Source: CAWARU01 sp963784575
GTDB lineage: Bacteria; Pseudomonadota; Gammaproteobacteria; UBA6186; Azoamicaceae
Reading direction: 5' to 3'
NCBI GenBank assembly: GCA_963784575.1
Contig: CAWARU010000001.1
Span: forward strand, 3,224,001-3,288,000
Length of the DNA: 64,000 nucleotides
A program made the translations under genes and the position numbers. Below the pieces are notes generated by a model. It did not search any database. It saw only the letters and a list, made by a program, of their open reading frames with translations, and had not been told where the DNA came from. Positions 27,434-37,619 of this stretch are shown one piece after another. The first letter of the stretch is position 1, and the number at the start of each line of letters is the position of its first letter.

Positions 27434-28432
27434 ATGTCTAGTAGTATGCGTGATGATACGCTTATCAATACAATGCTCAGCATGAAAGACTTATTTTTTG
27501 ATGTAAGCTTCAATCCGAGTCTGGTGAGACGGTGGTTAGACAATGAGATACAAAAAGCAGAAAGTTTGGAAGCGCATGGAGGGACGGATTTAGAAGTTTT
27601 AAAAGATAACTTTATCGACTTTATAGAGGATTTAGAAAGCATGATAAAAGCGTCTGGTGCATCACGCGATCAATACTATCGTGCAGTAGGAAGTTTAATC
27701 CAACAGGCTACTTTTGACGATGATGCACATGGCATCCAAGAGGGAGATGTCTTACCTGGGGAAACAGAGGCCATGGCTAGATTTTTGGAAAAAAACCCGC
27801 GTGTTGCTGAATACTTAAATGATCATATTCAGCTCATCGCTGGGATGCATGAAGCTTATTCACGGCATGTTGAAGAGACAAGGTCACGTTCAGAGTCTCT
27901 AGAATCAGAACCAGAAGAAGAGCATGAAGAGCGTGAAGATCATGATGAGGTCCTAGAGACTGATACAGACAGAAGTACGGACAGGAGAAAATCTTTAGTA
28001 TTTAGCACAAATTTCCCGTCCAGCAGAGAAGCGCACGCCTTAAAAGAGCAGCAACAAAGCACCATAAGAGATCTCACGCGCATGGTCGAATTGGCGAATG
28101 AAATAGATGCCATGATTTCTGAGCTGCAACGACTAAAACCTGGATTAGAAAAGAAACAATTAAAGAATTTTGAAGATTTTACCAAAGCTAAAGAATTTAT
28201 CGCAGAGAAGCTTGAAGGTGTGAAAAAAGTAACTTCCTTGCCGCAAATGAATAAATTTCACGAGTCCGTTATTAGAAGTGAACCCGGATTATTAGGGGAT
28301 CTTGCTAAAATCAAAGAAGAGGTGGAACCTATACTTAAAAGAGCCAGAGCGGCGGCTCCACTGGTACAGTCTCCGGACACCACCCGCCCTGAAGGAAGTG
28401 AATCGGGCTCCAGAACTCGGCGCAGGCTTTAG
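27434..28432 (+). CDS. Hypothetical acidic coiled-coil protein
   Basis: 332 residues, start ATG at 27434 behind AGAGGA. Helical throughout, with a Glu/Asp/Arg-rich central stretch (about 150-190: SESLESEPEEEHEEREDHDE) and predicted coiled coil around 210-260. Basic C-terminus ending RTRRRL. No family recognised and no signal peptide. Convergent with valS. A polar, coiled-coil, single-gene layout is common for effectors in this group, but nothing specific proves it. Confidence 0.6.
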   Translation: MSSSMRDDTLINTMLSMKDLFFDVSFNPSLVRRWLDNEIQKAESLEAHGGTDLEVLKDNFIDFIEDLESMIKASGASRDQYYRAVGSLIQQATFDDDAHGIQEGDVLPGETEAMARFLEKNPRVAEYLNDHIQLIAGMHEAYSRHVEETRSRSESLESEPEEEHEEREDHDEVLETDTDRSTDRRKSLVFSTNFPSSREAHALKEQQQSTIRDLTRMVELANEIDAMISELQRLKPGLEKKQLKNFEDFTKAKEFIAEKLEGVKKVTSLPQMNKFHESVIRSEPGLLGDLAKIKEEVEPILKRARAAAPLVQSPDTTRPEGSESGSRTRRRL

Positions 28433-28470
28433 AGTCTGAGAGCGAAAAAGTCTATGAGCGAATCAAAATA

Positions 28471-31305
28471 TTATGCAATCAAGCTAATTTCATGCTTTCT
28501 GCTTTGCAACTTATCTATTGCTGCTTGTAGTTCCATAACCCGTTTTTGATCTTGCTCCACAATCTCGCGCGGCGCATTGCGTACATAATTTTCATTGTCG
28601 AGTTTAGTGCTCAATTTGACGAGTTCTTTGTTGAACTTATCAATTTCTTTTTGCAAACGCGTGATTTCAGCCTCTTTATCGATTAAACCGCTCATCGGTA
28701 TTAAAATTTCAAGTGTACCAACCAGAGCAGTTGCAGCAGGGGGCCTCTGTTCAGATTCCAGCCAATAAATGGATTGCAGCTTTGCTAGCGTTTGCAAGAG
28801 GTGGCGATATTCATCGACGCGGCGTCGATCAACATCATTGCCATTGTAAAGCAGCACAGGCAAAAGTTTTCCAGGCGCAATGTTCATTTCACCCCTGATG
28901 TTACGAATTCCCAGGATAAAAGCTTTAATCCACTGAATTTCTTTTTCGGCGGCTTGATCAACATTTATTTCTTCATATTCGGGATAGGGTTCGAGCATGA
29001 TGGTATCACCCATCTTTTCGATGACGCCAATTTTCTCCATCATGCCTTCTCGGATACCGTTCAATTGGTTCCGCACTTGCTGCCAAATTTCCTCGGTAAT
29101 ATAAGGCATGAGAGGATGCATCGCGCGCAGCAGTTCTTCTAAGATCCCAATCAAGACTTGGCGTGTACCGCGTGCGATAGCGACTGGAATTTCAGCTGAA
29201 GTGAGAGTTGGTTTCGAGAGCTCAAGATACCAATCACAGTATTCATTCCAGGTAAATTCATAAAGTGCTTGTGCAGCCAAATCAAAACGGTATTGATTAA
29301 AATATTGCGGCAGTTCCCGTTTGGTTTCCTGCCATCGGGACAGAATCCAGCGTGCAGCCAGATCGTATTCTTTATCCCCGGCATAGCTTTTTTCAGCACC
29401 TTCTGTATTCATGAAGACATAACGGGCTGCATTCCAAAGCTTGTTGCAAAAGTGTCGATAGCCTTCGATACGGCTCAGATCGAAACGGATATAGCGAGCG
29501 CTTGTGGCAATGGCACAATAAGTGAAGCGCAGTGCATCAGTCCCGAAGGAGGGAATCCCGTTTGGAAATTGCTTACGGGTATGTTCCTCAATTTGCTTTG
29601 CAAGTTGCGGCTGCATTAATCCTCTGGTACGTTTTTTAACCAGACTTTCGAGATCGATGCCGTCGATGAGGTCGAGGGGATCAATAACATTTCCTTTAGT
29701 TTTGGACATTTTCTGGCCGTTTTGATCGAGAATCAAGCCATTGATATAAACATCTTGGAATGGAATTTCGCCGGTGAATTTAAGACCAAACATCACCATA
29801 CGTGCTACCCAGAAGAAGATGATGTCAAAACCTGTGATCAAAACATTGGTCGGATAAAAGGTCTTGAATTCTGGTGTGGCTTCTGGCCATCCCAAAGTCG
29901 AAAACGGCCAGAGCGCTGAAGAAAACCAAGTGTCCAATACGTCTTCATCTTGGTGCAGCGGCAAATCGGCAGGGAGACGGTAATGCTGCCTGACAGCATC
30001 AATAGATTCTGCGACATAGATATTGCCATCGGCATCATACCAAGCGGGTATCCGATGCCCCCACCAAATTTGCCGGCTGATGCACCAATCCTGAATGTTT
30101 TTCAGCCATTCAAAATAAGTCTTGCGCCAGTTGTCTGGGACAAAGCGGATTTCACCGCGCTCGACCACATCAATTGCGGGCTTTGCCAAGCTTTCCATTT
30201 TGACGAACCATTGATCGGTCAGCATGGGCTCGAGCACGGCGCCGGAACGATCGCCGCGCGGCACATTTAATTTATGTTTTTCTTCTTTGACAAGCAACTC
30301 GAGTTCTTTCAGATCTTTAAGAATTTTCTTCCGCGCCACAAAGCGATCTAATCCGCGATAGAGTTCAGGCACATTGTCATTTAATTTTGCATCAATAGTA
30401 AAAATATTGATTTTTGGCAATTTATGACGTTCACCCATTAAATAATCGTTGAAATCATGCGCCGGCGTAATCTTAACGCAACCGGTGCCAAATTCTTTGT
30501 CGACTTCTTTATCTGCGATGATGGGGATGAGGCGATCTGTCAACGGCAGGCGCAGTTTCTTGCCAATTAAAGCGGCGTAACGTTCGTCTTCTGGATGAAC
30601 GGCCACGGCAACGTCACCGAGCAGAGTTTCTGGGCGGGTGGTGGCAACAATGAGTCCTTGGCTGCCATCCGCTTGTGGATAATGAATGTGCCAGAGAAAA
30701 CCTTGTTCCTCTTCAGATTCAACTTCAAGATCGGAAACGGCCGTCAGCAATTGCGGATCCCAATTCACCAAACGTTTACCGCGATAAATCAATCCTTCAC
30801 GATAGAGATCGATAAACACTTTTTGAACTGCTTTTGAGAGACCTTCATCCAGGGTAAATCTCTCCCGGCTCCAATCCACAGAAGCGCCGAGCCGCCGCAG
30901 TTGCCGGGTAATATTGCCGCCGGATTCATTTTTCCATTGCCAGATGCGATCGACAAATTCTTCGCGACCCAATTGGTGTCGATCTTTTCCTAAGGCTATC
31001 AATTGCCGCTCCACCACCATTTGTGTTGCAATGCCGGCATGATCTGTGCCAACTTGCCAGAGCGTATTGTCACCCTGCATGCGGTGATAGCGAATCAGTA
31101 CATCCATTAAGGTTTGTTGAAATGCGTGTCCCATATGCAAGCTGCCGGTGACATTGGGCGGCGGGATCATGATGCAATAGGGCGTAGGGGTAGGCGTAGA
31201 CGTAGACTTGCCATTGTCATCGAGCTTTGGTGCGAAATAATCCGCTTTTTCCCAAAGTTCATACCATTTGGATTCAATTTCGCTGGGATCGTAGGTTTTG
31301 TTCAT
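28471..31305 (-). CDS. valS: Valyl-tRNA synthetase
   Basis: 944 residues. Class I signature HMGH in PPPNVTGSLHMGHAF near residue 55, KMSKS motif as QKMSKTKGN, editing (CP1) domain with TTRPETLLGD, and a C-terminal coiled-coil arm that contacts tRNA. Intact. Charges tRNA-Val. The gene lies 40 bases downstream of pepA; holC, which often separates these two in gammaproteobacteria, is absent. Confidence 0.97.
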   Translation of the reverse strand: MNKTYDPSEIESKWYELWEKADYFAPKLDDNGKSTSTPTPTPYCIMIPPPNVTGSLHMGHAFQQTLMDVLIRYHRMQGDNTLWQVGTDHAGIATQMVVERQLIALGKDRHQLGREEFVDRIWQWKNESGGNITRQLRRLGASVDWSRERFTLDEGLSKAVQKVFIDLYREGLIYRGKRLVNWDPQLLTAVSDLEVESEEEQGFLWHIHYPQADGSQGLIVATTRPETLLGDVAVAVHPEDERYAALIGKKLRLPLTDRLIPIIADKEVDKEFGTGCVKITPAHDFNDYLMGERHKLPKINIFTIDAKLNDNVPELYRGLDRFVARKKILKDLKELELLVKEEKHKLNVPRGDRSGAVLEPMLTDQWFVKMESLAKPAIDVVERGEIRFVPDNWRKTYFEWLKNIQDWCISRQIWWGHRIPAWYDADGNIYVAESIDAVRQHYRLPADLPLHQDEDVLDTWFSSALWPFSTLGWPEATPEFKTFYPTNVLITGFDIIFFWVARMVMFGLKFTGEIPFQDVYINGLILDQNGQKMSKTKGNVIDPLDLIDGIDLESLVKKRTRGLMQPQLAKQIEEHTRKQFPNGIPSFGTDALRFTYCAIATSARYIRFDLSRIEGYRHFCNKLWNAARYVFMNTEGAEKSYAGDKEYDLAARWILSRWQETKRELPQYFNQYRFDLAAQALYEFTWNEYCDWYLELSKPTLTSAEIPVAIARGTRQVLIGILEELLRAMHPLMPYITEEIWQQVRNQLNGIREGMMEKIGVIEKMGDTIMLEPYPEYEEINVDQAAEKEIQWIKAFILGIRNIRGEMNIAPGKLLPVLLYNGNDVDRRRVDEYRHLLQTLAKLQSIYWLESEQRPPAATALVGTLEILIPMSGLIDKEAEITRLQKEIDKFNKELVKLSTKLDNENYVRNAPREIVEQDQKRVMELQAAIDKLQSRKHEISLIA

Positions 31306-31345
31306 AATAGTCTATTTAATTTTCCACTAGATTTTTAGCTTTTCT

Positions 31346-32851
31346 TCAGCTCATCTTCTCTGCGCGATCAATCAAGTATTGCACCAGCAAATGCACAGGC
31401 CTGCCAGTGGCACCCCGATCTTTACCGCTCGATCGAAAAGCAGTTCCTGCGACATCTAGATGAGCCCAATTAAACTGTTTTGTAAACCGAGACAGAAAAC
31501 AAGCTGCAATGATGGAGCCGCCTTCCGGTGCACCTGGAATATTGGCTACATCTGCAAAATTACTGGACAAGGAATCTTGATAATCATCCCACAAGGGCAT
31601 GTGCCAGCAGCGATCGCCGCTGATATTGCCTGCATTGATCAGATCATTCGCCAGCGGATTATGGTTGCTGAAAAGGCCTGAAGGTACGCGGCCGAGTGCC
31701 ATGACGATTGCGGCAGTGAGCGTGGCAACATCAATAACGACATCGGGATTGAAGCGTTCGCAATAAGTAAGTGCATCGCACAAAATTAAGCGTCCCTCTG
31801 CATCTGTGTTCAAGATTTCAACAGTAGTACCAGACATGCTGGTCACTATATCTTCAGGCCGCGTTGCAGTGCTGCCCGGCATATTTTCGGCTGCAGGAAT
31901 GACGCCAATTAAATTAATAGGCAATTCGAGTTCCGCTGCTGCCCTTACTGCGGCAAGAACTGCAGCTGCGCCACACATATCATATTTCATGCCTATCATG
32001 CTGGCTGGCGGTTTCAGTGAATTGCCGCCTGTATCAAAAGTAATGCCTTTGCCTACCAATACAATCGGTTTTTGATTATCTTTGCGGCCTTGATACTCCA
32101 AGGTAATGAGACGCGGTGGATTCACCGATCCTTTTGCCACCGCTAAAAAAGCGCCCATTTTTAGCCCTTCGATGTCTTTTTCATCGAGAATGGCTGCAGA
32201 AAGATTCGAAAATTCTTTGGTGAGATGTTCCGCTTCTTTCGCAAGAAAAATAGGGGTGCAAATATTAGGGGGTGTATTCGCCAAATTTTTAGCGAACTGT
32301 ATGCCATGTGCGATGGCTTGTCCTTGCACAATGGCGCGTTCACCAATGGAAAGATCTCGTCGTGTGGGAACTGTGAATACCATGCGGCGCAGTGTTCGTC
32401 TGTTTTGGTCTTTCTTAGACTTGTAAGTATCAAACACATAAAGCGCATCTAAGACAACTTCAGTCGCCTGTGCCACTTTCCAACGAATATCTCTGCCCTT
32501 TACGTTGATTTCTGTTAAAAAGCACACAGCGTCCATGGAGCCTGTATTCGATAAAGTGTGGATGACTTTTCGGATGATGTCGCGAAATTGCTGGTCGCCA
32601 ATTTCTCGTTCTTTGCCGCAGCCTATCAGCAATACGCGATCAGAACTGATATTGGGGACATTATGCAGCATCAGTGCTTGGGGAGGCTTACCCTCCAAAT
32701 CGCCTTTACGCACAATATTGCTGATATAACCGCCGCTGATCTCATCGAGCCTGCTAGCTATCGCTGAAAGCTTTCGATTTTCAAAAACAGCCACCACTAA
32801 ACAGGCAGTGCGTTGTTTTTCGGGATGACCACTTTTTACACTAAATTCCAT
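31346..32851 (-). CDS. pepA: Leucyl aminopeptidase (M17)
   Basis: 501 residues. C-terminal catalytic domain with metal ligands in GKGITFDTGGNSLKP, KYDMCGAAAVL and the signature NTDAEGRLIL; the N-terminal macro-like domain is of standard length. Two-metal cytosolic exopeptidase; PepA also acts in DNA binding in E. coli. Divergent from lptF as in most gammaproteobacteria; the 128 bases between 32852 and 32985 should carry both promoters. Confidence 0.96.
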   Translation of the reverse strand: MEFSVKSGHPEKQRTACLVVAVFENRKLSAIASRLDEISGGYISNIVRKGDLEGKPPQALMLHNVPNISSDRVLLIGCGKEREIGDQQFRDIIRKVIHTLSNTGSMDAVCFLTEINVKGRDIRWKVAQATEVVLDALYVFDTYKSKKDQNRRTLRRMVFTVPTRRDLSIGERAIVQGQAIAHGIQFAKNLANTPPNICTPIFLAKEAEHLTKEFSNLSAAILDEKDIEGLKMGAFLAVAKGSVNPPRLITLEYQGRKDNQKPIVLVGKGITFDTGGNSLKPPASMIGMKYDMCGAAAVLAAVRAAAELELPINLIGVIPAAENMPGSTATRPEDIVTSMSGTTVEILNTDAEGRLILCDALTYCERFNPDVVIDVATLTAAIVMALGRVPSGLFSNHNPLANDLINAGNISGDRCWHMPLWDDYQDSLSSNFADVANIPGAPEGGSIIAACFLSRFTKQFNWAHLDVAGTAFRSSGKDRGATGRPVHLLVQYLIDRAEKMS

Positions 32852-32985
32852 ATAACTACCCTATAATTACCCTGGCAGATCAAAGATTGATTCGAAATTT
32901 AACTGTTCTAATGAGGCAAAAACTGCTAGTGTACCTGAAATAGTAACATTTTTGTATTCTTTAGAGAGTTAGCTTATTTTTGCTT

Positions 32986-34128
32986 ATGATAATTGCCAGA
33001 TACATAACTAAAGAAGTCGCTTGGTCTCTTTTAGCTATCACAGCTATATTATTACTTATCGCCTTAAGTAATCGCTTTGCTAGTTTTTTAGCGAAAGCCG
33101 CGACTGGTGAGTTACCAATTAGTTTGGTATCTCAGTTGGTTTGTTTATATATTCCCGAATTGCTCAGTTTTCTAATTCCGCTTGCTTTCTTTATCGCGAT
33201 ATTATTTTCCTATGGGCGTATGCACGCCGACAGTGAGATGACCGTTTTATTTTCCTGCGGCATCAGCTGGTCTTATCTCAGTAAATTAACCTTAATGCTT
33301 TCTGGGGCAGTGATGCTGCTCGTTGCTTGGCTTTCTTTGTCACTCGTTCCGAACATCACTGCACATCGAGAAAATATTGTTGCAAAAGGCGAGGCAATGG
33401 CTGTGATTCATAGCATTTTACCAGGCCGATTTCAAACCTTTGGTGAAGGAGATTTGGTTTTTTATCTTGAAGATATTGATGCAAAATCAAATTCCTTGAA
33501 AGGCGTTTTTATTGCTGAACAACCGATGCAATCGGGCAAAAATATCGCTAATTGGAATCTGATCACGGCAAAAGCTGCGCATATTGAAAAGGAACCTGGT
33601 ACCAAAGATTTTTATTTGGTTCTAAATGATGGCTACCGCTATCAAGGAAAGCCTGGTGAAGCCGATTTTACCATTGTAAAATTTGAGGAATATGGTCGTG
33701 CAGTAAAGCAAGAAAACAGCCCAATGTCCACTGATACTTTGAGAGCAAAAGGCAGCTTCACTTTGGCAGAGTCTCATTCATTAGAGGACATTGCAGAACT
33801 ACAATGGCGCATTTCAATTCCACTCTCAGTTCCTATCCTCGCTTTGTTGGCAATTCCGCTCGCTTGCGTCAAGCCGCGCTATGGTCGGTTCGCAAAATTT
33901 CTACCCGGAATCATTTTATATATTATTTATTACAATTTATTCACTTTATCGAAGCGCTGGGTGGCGAGCGGCGTGCTCTCAAGTATTATTGGAGTGTGGT
34001 GGGTTCACTTGTTGTTTCTCTGTGTTGCCTGCCTGTTGATTGCAAAAGAATCGGGATGGCTGCGCAATAAATGGGGTCAGATCCAGGCAGGCGATCATCC
34101 AGTCTTGTCACGTTTAGGATTGAGATGA
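32986..34128 (+). CDS. lptF: LPS export permease LptF
   Basis: 380 residues from the ATG at 32986 (an in-frame TTG lies 6 bases upstream). Six membrane segments, three before and three after a large periplasmic beta-jellyroll (about 115-270). N-terminal IIARYITKEVAWSLLAI is typical of YjgP/YjgQ proteins. With LptG and LptB it forms the ABC transporter that extracts LPS from the inner membrane. lptG follows after one base. Confidence 0.94.
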   Translation: MIIARYITKEVAWSLLAITAILLLIALSNRFASFLAKAATGELPISLVSQLVCLYIPELLSFLIPLAFFIAILFSYGRMHADSEMTVLFSCGISWSYLSKLTLMLSGAVMLLVAWLSLSLVPNITAHRENIVAKGEAMAVIHSILPGRFQTFGEGDLVFYLEDIDAKSNSLKGVFIAEQPMQSGKNIANWNLITAKAAHIEKEPGTKDFYLVLNDGYRYQGKPGEADFTIVKFEEYGRAVKQENSPMSTDTLRAKGSFTLAESHSLEDIAELQWRISIPLSVPILALLAIPLACVKPRYGRFAKFLPGIILYIIYYNLFTLSKRWVASGVLSSIIGVWWVHLLFLCVACLLIAKESGWLRNKWGQIQAGDHPVLSRLGLR

Positions 34129-34129
34129 C

Positions 34130-35203
34130 ATGAACTTACCCATCCTAGATCGGTATCTTGCCAAACAAGTGATTACGATGATCTTGATTGTATCGCTTGC
34201 GCTGCTTGGAATAGATCTCTTCTTCAGTCTGGTCGCAGAATTGAAAGCAATTGGTAAGGGCACTTATTCTGCGGCGGCGGCGATGCAATTCTTAATTTTG
34301 AGCGCTCCAACTCGTTTTTACATTATGTTTCCATGGTCTGCTTTAATTGGCACTTTAGTGTGTTTGGGAATGCTTGCCAATCACCGCGAACTGGTTGTCA
34401 TGCGTACAGCTTCTATCTCTGTTTATCGTATTGCATGGGCAGTGGTGAAGGCTGCTATTATCCTCACTGTCTGCATGGTGATCATCGGAGAAATCCTGGC
34501 ACCGATGGGAGATCGCATTGCACAAAATAAACGGACCTTGGCTTTAAGCGGCGGACAGTCTATTGAAACGGATTATGGGATTTGGATTCGGAACGATCAA
34601 GAATTCATTCATATCCAGGCAATCCGTGCCAATGGCGATTTGGCGGGCGTCACACGCTATCAATTTGATGGTGAAAGACGACTAAAAGAAGTCAGTTTTG
34701 CTGAAACCGCAGTTCGAGAAAAAAATGCCTGGGTACTGCATAATATTAAAGGCACGCGCTTTACGCCAGATAAAACCGAAATTATCAAGAGCGAGCACTT
34801 CAAAGTTCCGAATCTTCTTGAACCAGAGATATTAGAGACTGCATCGGTCAAGCATCCGGAGCGCTTATCCTTAGCTGCTCTCTATCGTACCATTCAACAC
34901 CGCTTCAAAAATGAATTGAATGCGAGTAGTTACGAGCTTGCATTTTGGCGCAAGGTATTTCAGCCCGCGCTTATTATCATTATGGTATTTATAGCAGTTC
35001 CATTTGTATTTGGACCCTTACGATCTTCAGGCATGGGTTATCGGATCTTTGCGGGGATTTTAGTGGCCTATCTATTCCATACCATCAATAGCATGTTTGC
35101 TCCATTGGCAATGGTGTATAAGATTCCAGTTATTATTTCAGTGATTATACCATTGATACTTTTTAGTTCTGTGGGTTTTGTATTATTAAAACGCGTTAAA
35201 TAG
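34130..35203 (+). CDS. lptG: LPS export permease LptG
   Basis: 357 residues, ATG one base after the lptF stop, implying translational coupling. Same architecture as LptF: three N-terminal helices, periplasmic jellyroll, three C-terminal helices. The segment LPILDRYLAKQVI is the typical LptG N-terminus. Intact. Confidence 0.94.
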   Translation: MNLPILDRYLAKQVITMILIVSLALLGIDLFFSLVAELKAIGKGTYSAAAAMQFLILSAPTRFYIMFPWSALIGTLVCLGMLANHRELVVMRTASISVYRIAWAVVKAAIILTVCMVIIGEILAPMGDRIAQNKRTLALSGGQSIETDYGIWIRNDQEFIHIQAIRANGDLAGVTRYQFDGERRLKEVSFAETAVREKNAWVLHNIKGTRFTPDKTEIIKSEHFKVPNLLEPEILETASVKHPERLSLAALYRTIQHRFKNELNASSYELAFWRKVFQPALIIIMVFIAVPFVFGPLRSSGMGYRIFAGILVAYLFHTINSMFAPLAMVYKIPVIISVIIPLILFSSVGFVLLKRVK

Positions 35204-35341
35204 TATAGGGTTTTCGTTGTCTAAAGTATTGATATACTCCAATAATATAACTTCTTGCTAAAATAATTGTCTAAGGAATAAATAGGTGTAGGTTAAAATT
35301 CGCATTTTGTGAAACTATTGCGAAAAAATGTGGGGAGTATC

Positions 35342-36580
35342 ATGAAATATACGTGGAAGATAAACTTTGAGGGTAATAAACCAACCCTTGAAAAAAATGG
35401 AGAATGCCATCCTAAGGAATTCATGGCTGTCCTGCTTGATTTTCTAGATGCACATAGTGAAGCAGGTGTTAAAAGCTTTGATATGGAAATTAGCTTCCCT
35501 GGAATAGATAAAAAGGTCACCAAACAAGATATGAATGGAATATTAGAACTTTTTATCAGTACTCGAAGAACCAATAAAGGATTGGATAAGTTGGATAAGG
35601 AGAGGGAGAGGGAGAAAAAAGAGAGTAGGGAAGAGAGGGAAAAAAGCCTGCCCGAAATATTTGTTCTGAAAGACGGCAGACCGACACTGCGCGACTTTGA
35701 AATTTTTAAACTCCTTTGTTTGATACTCGATGAAAAGATATCTATAGCCGAACGACGTAATAAATTGCTAGATTTTGGCATCGATCGAACACCCTATGGC
35801 GTGAATCTTTGGGGTGAGAACCCATTAGTAAATTATTTGATAGCTTGTGAACATCCTGATTGGGCTGCACATCTTATGGAAAGCCTGCCTGATATCATAG
35901 ATCCGAGCCTTAAAGATTGGGAAAACAAAGACGCTTTGATTATTGCCGCTAAGGTGCCGACGTCTCATGATTTGGTTCCAATGCTATTGACTCAATTTAA
36001 AGACAAGTTGAATTTGAATGCGCAAGATAAAAATGGTTGCACTGCACTACATTATGCCTGTGCCTATGGGGCTAAGGAATTGGTCGATAAATTGCTGAAT
36101 GCCGGCACTTCCTTTGACGTGAAAGATAATAAAGGCCGCACGCCGTTTGATTACTGCAAGCTCGAAAAAAAGGAATTGCTTGACATTGCCGCATCGGTCG
36201 GTATCAATTGCGATCGAGATTGGGGTGCTTCTAGAAATAATCTGCCCCCTCGATTTGTTATGTTGATACATGATCTGGAAAGAAAAGGGGCAGCACGGAT
36301 CCGTCCAATCAAAGAAGATATAGAAAAATTATTGCAAAGATATGATCGAACTGAATTAATGGAATGGGAAACCGTCCTCGTAGCGAAGGGTTGCGATGGA
36401 TTTAGACAAAAAGTGCGTGACAACGATAAAAAGAAGCTTACCGATTTGTTGGCCAAATACAGAGGAATGTCTGTCATTGATTATGCATTACAACAACGAG
36501 AAGAACTCTTGAAGGAGTTAGAAGCGCGAGAAAAGAAAAAAGTTTTAGATGAAGCCCCATCATTCAAGCCCGCAGCGTAA
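35342..36580 (+). CDS. Ankyrin-repeat protein
   Basis: 412 residues from the ATG at 35342, which has GGGGAG 6 bases upstream; the GTG at 35309 lacks a site. About 100 N-terminal residues of unknown fold, then a highly charged stretch (DKEREREKKESREEREKS), then two to three ankyrin repeats (best: NGCTALHYACAYGAKELVDK followed by LLNAGTSFDVKDNKGRTPFDYC), then a helical C-terminal region. No catalytic motif recognised. Stands alone, with lptFG upstream. Confidence 0.7.
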   Translation: MKYTWKINFEGNKPTLEKNGECHPKEFMAVLLDFLDAHSEAGVKSFDMEISFPGIDKKVTKQDMNGILELFISTRRTNKGLDKLDKEREREKKESREEREKSLPEIFVLKDGRPTLRDFEIFKLLCLILDEKISIAERRNKLLDFGIDRTPYGVNLWGENPLVNYLIACEHPDWAAHLMESLPDIIDPSLKDWENKDALIIAAKVPTSHDLVPMLLTQFKDKLNLNAQDKNGCTALHYACAYGAKELVDKLLNAGTSFDVKDNKGRTPFDYCKLEKKELLDIAASVGINCDRDWGASRNNLPPRFVMLIHDLERKGAARIRPIKEDIEKLLQRYDRTELMEWETVLVAKGCDGFRQKVRDNDKKKLTDLLAKYRGMSVIDYALQQREELLKELEAREKKKVLDEAPSFKPAA

Positions 36581-36582
36581 GA

Positions 36583-36735
36583 TCAATCCCAAGGGTTAAT
36601 TACTTTTGCATGACAAGCTTCAAAATCTTTTACATTGCGAGTAACAATTATTAAGTTACTTTCCTTCGCTATGGAGGCTATTAAGCTATCGATTAATGGC
36701 GCCTTAAATCCTAAATTTCTGATGCATTTAACATG
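36583..36735 (-). pseudogene. Remnant of a VapC-type PIN-domain toxin gene (C-terminus only)
   Basis: The minus strand encodes about 50 residues ending IVTRNVKDFEACHAKVINPWD and a stop, preceded by APLIDSLIASIAKESNL. This is the conserved C-terminal part of PIN ribonucleases (D-SLIA motif, TRNVKDF, NPW ending). The frame is closed by a TAG just upstream, with no start codon and no N-terminal acidic residues, so it is a fragment. It sits in the intergenic space before the alpha/beta hydrolase gene. Confidence 0.7.
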
Positions 36736-36786
36736 CTATAATTCGCAATGAGAGATCATAACACGTCTTAAGGAGATTAGGACCCA

Positions 36787-37590
36787 ATGCCACATATTGT
36801 AATCAATACTGCAAAAATCTATTACGAAATCCATGGCGATGGAGAGCGAGAACCTCTTGTTTTGATAGCAGGCTATGGCTGCGATCATACCATTTGGCTG
36901 CCTCTGCTTGAAAAATTGAGTAAGCATTTCAAAGTCTTGATTTTTGACAATCGAGGCAGTGGGCAAACAACAGATGATGATAGGAATTTTACGCTTTTTG
37001 ATTTAGCCGAAGATTGCATCAAACTCATGCAATCCTTGAATTTCAATCACTCGCATGTTCTGGGGCACTCGATGGGTGGAGACATCGCGCAGCTCATTGC
37101 GATACATCAGGGTCATTTTATCAATAAACTTGGATTATTAAATTGTCAGTCCAACATGAATGCAGTTTCGAGCAAGGTTTTAGAAGGTATCGTAAAACTG
37201 CAGCGGGCTAGTGTTGATCTCGCTCTTATCATGGACGTATTTGTACCCTGGGGATTTTCAGCTGAATTTCTGAGCGATAACGAAAAAGTCGCTTTGCAAA
37301 AGAAAAGAATGATTGAATATCCCTATCGACAAACGCTGCGAGGCAATGAACGACAACTGGCAGCATTGCAGGGATTTGACTCGCGCGATTCTTTGCAAAA
37401 AATTCTGCAACCGACGTTTATTTTGGGTTGTGACAAGGACTTGCTTGTGTTACCTGATGAAATTGAGTTCCTGCATCAAAAAATAAAAAACTCTCAACTC
37501 AAAATGCTGCATGGCAGTCACCTTCAGATCTTTGAAACACCTGAACCTGGCATTGACATTATCATTGATTTCTTTAAAAGATCTAGTTAA
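36787..37590 (+). CDS. Alpha/beta hydrolase
   Basis: 267 residues with AAGGAG upstream. Nucleophile elbow GHSMGG (S95), oxyanion region LIAGYGCDH, acid around D216/D218 (GCDKDLL), and H245 in LHGSHLQ. Cytosolic; substrate unknown. Closest families are 3-oxoadipate enol-lactonase/esterase-like hydrolases. A methyltransferase gene follows after 29 bases; the two may be co-transcribed. Confidence 0.85.
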   Translation: MPHIVINTAKIYYEIHGDGEREPLVLIAGYGCDHTIWLPLLEKLSKHFKVLIFDNRGSGQTTDDDRNFTLFDLAEDCIKLMQSLNFNHSHVLGHSMGGDIAQLIAIHQGHFINKLGLLNCQSNMNAVSSKVLEGIVKLQRASVDLALIMDVFVPWGFSAEFLSDNEKVALQKKRMIEYPYRQTLRGNERQLAALQGFDSRDSLQKILQPTFILGCDKDLLVLPDEIEFLHQKIKNSQLKMLHGSHLQIFETPEPGIDIIIDFFKRSS

Positions 37591-37619
37591 CGTTAACGCC
37601 TACACTCCGAGGAAATTAC

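Noticed and set aside
30595..30837. Several 60-115 codon ORFs on the plus strand across valS and pepA
   Set aside because: All lie inside intact, highly conserved genes on the other strand and show no family features.
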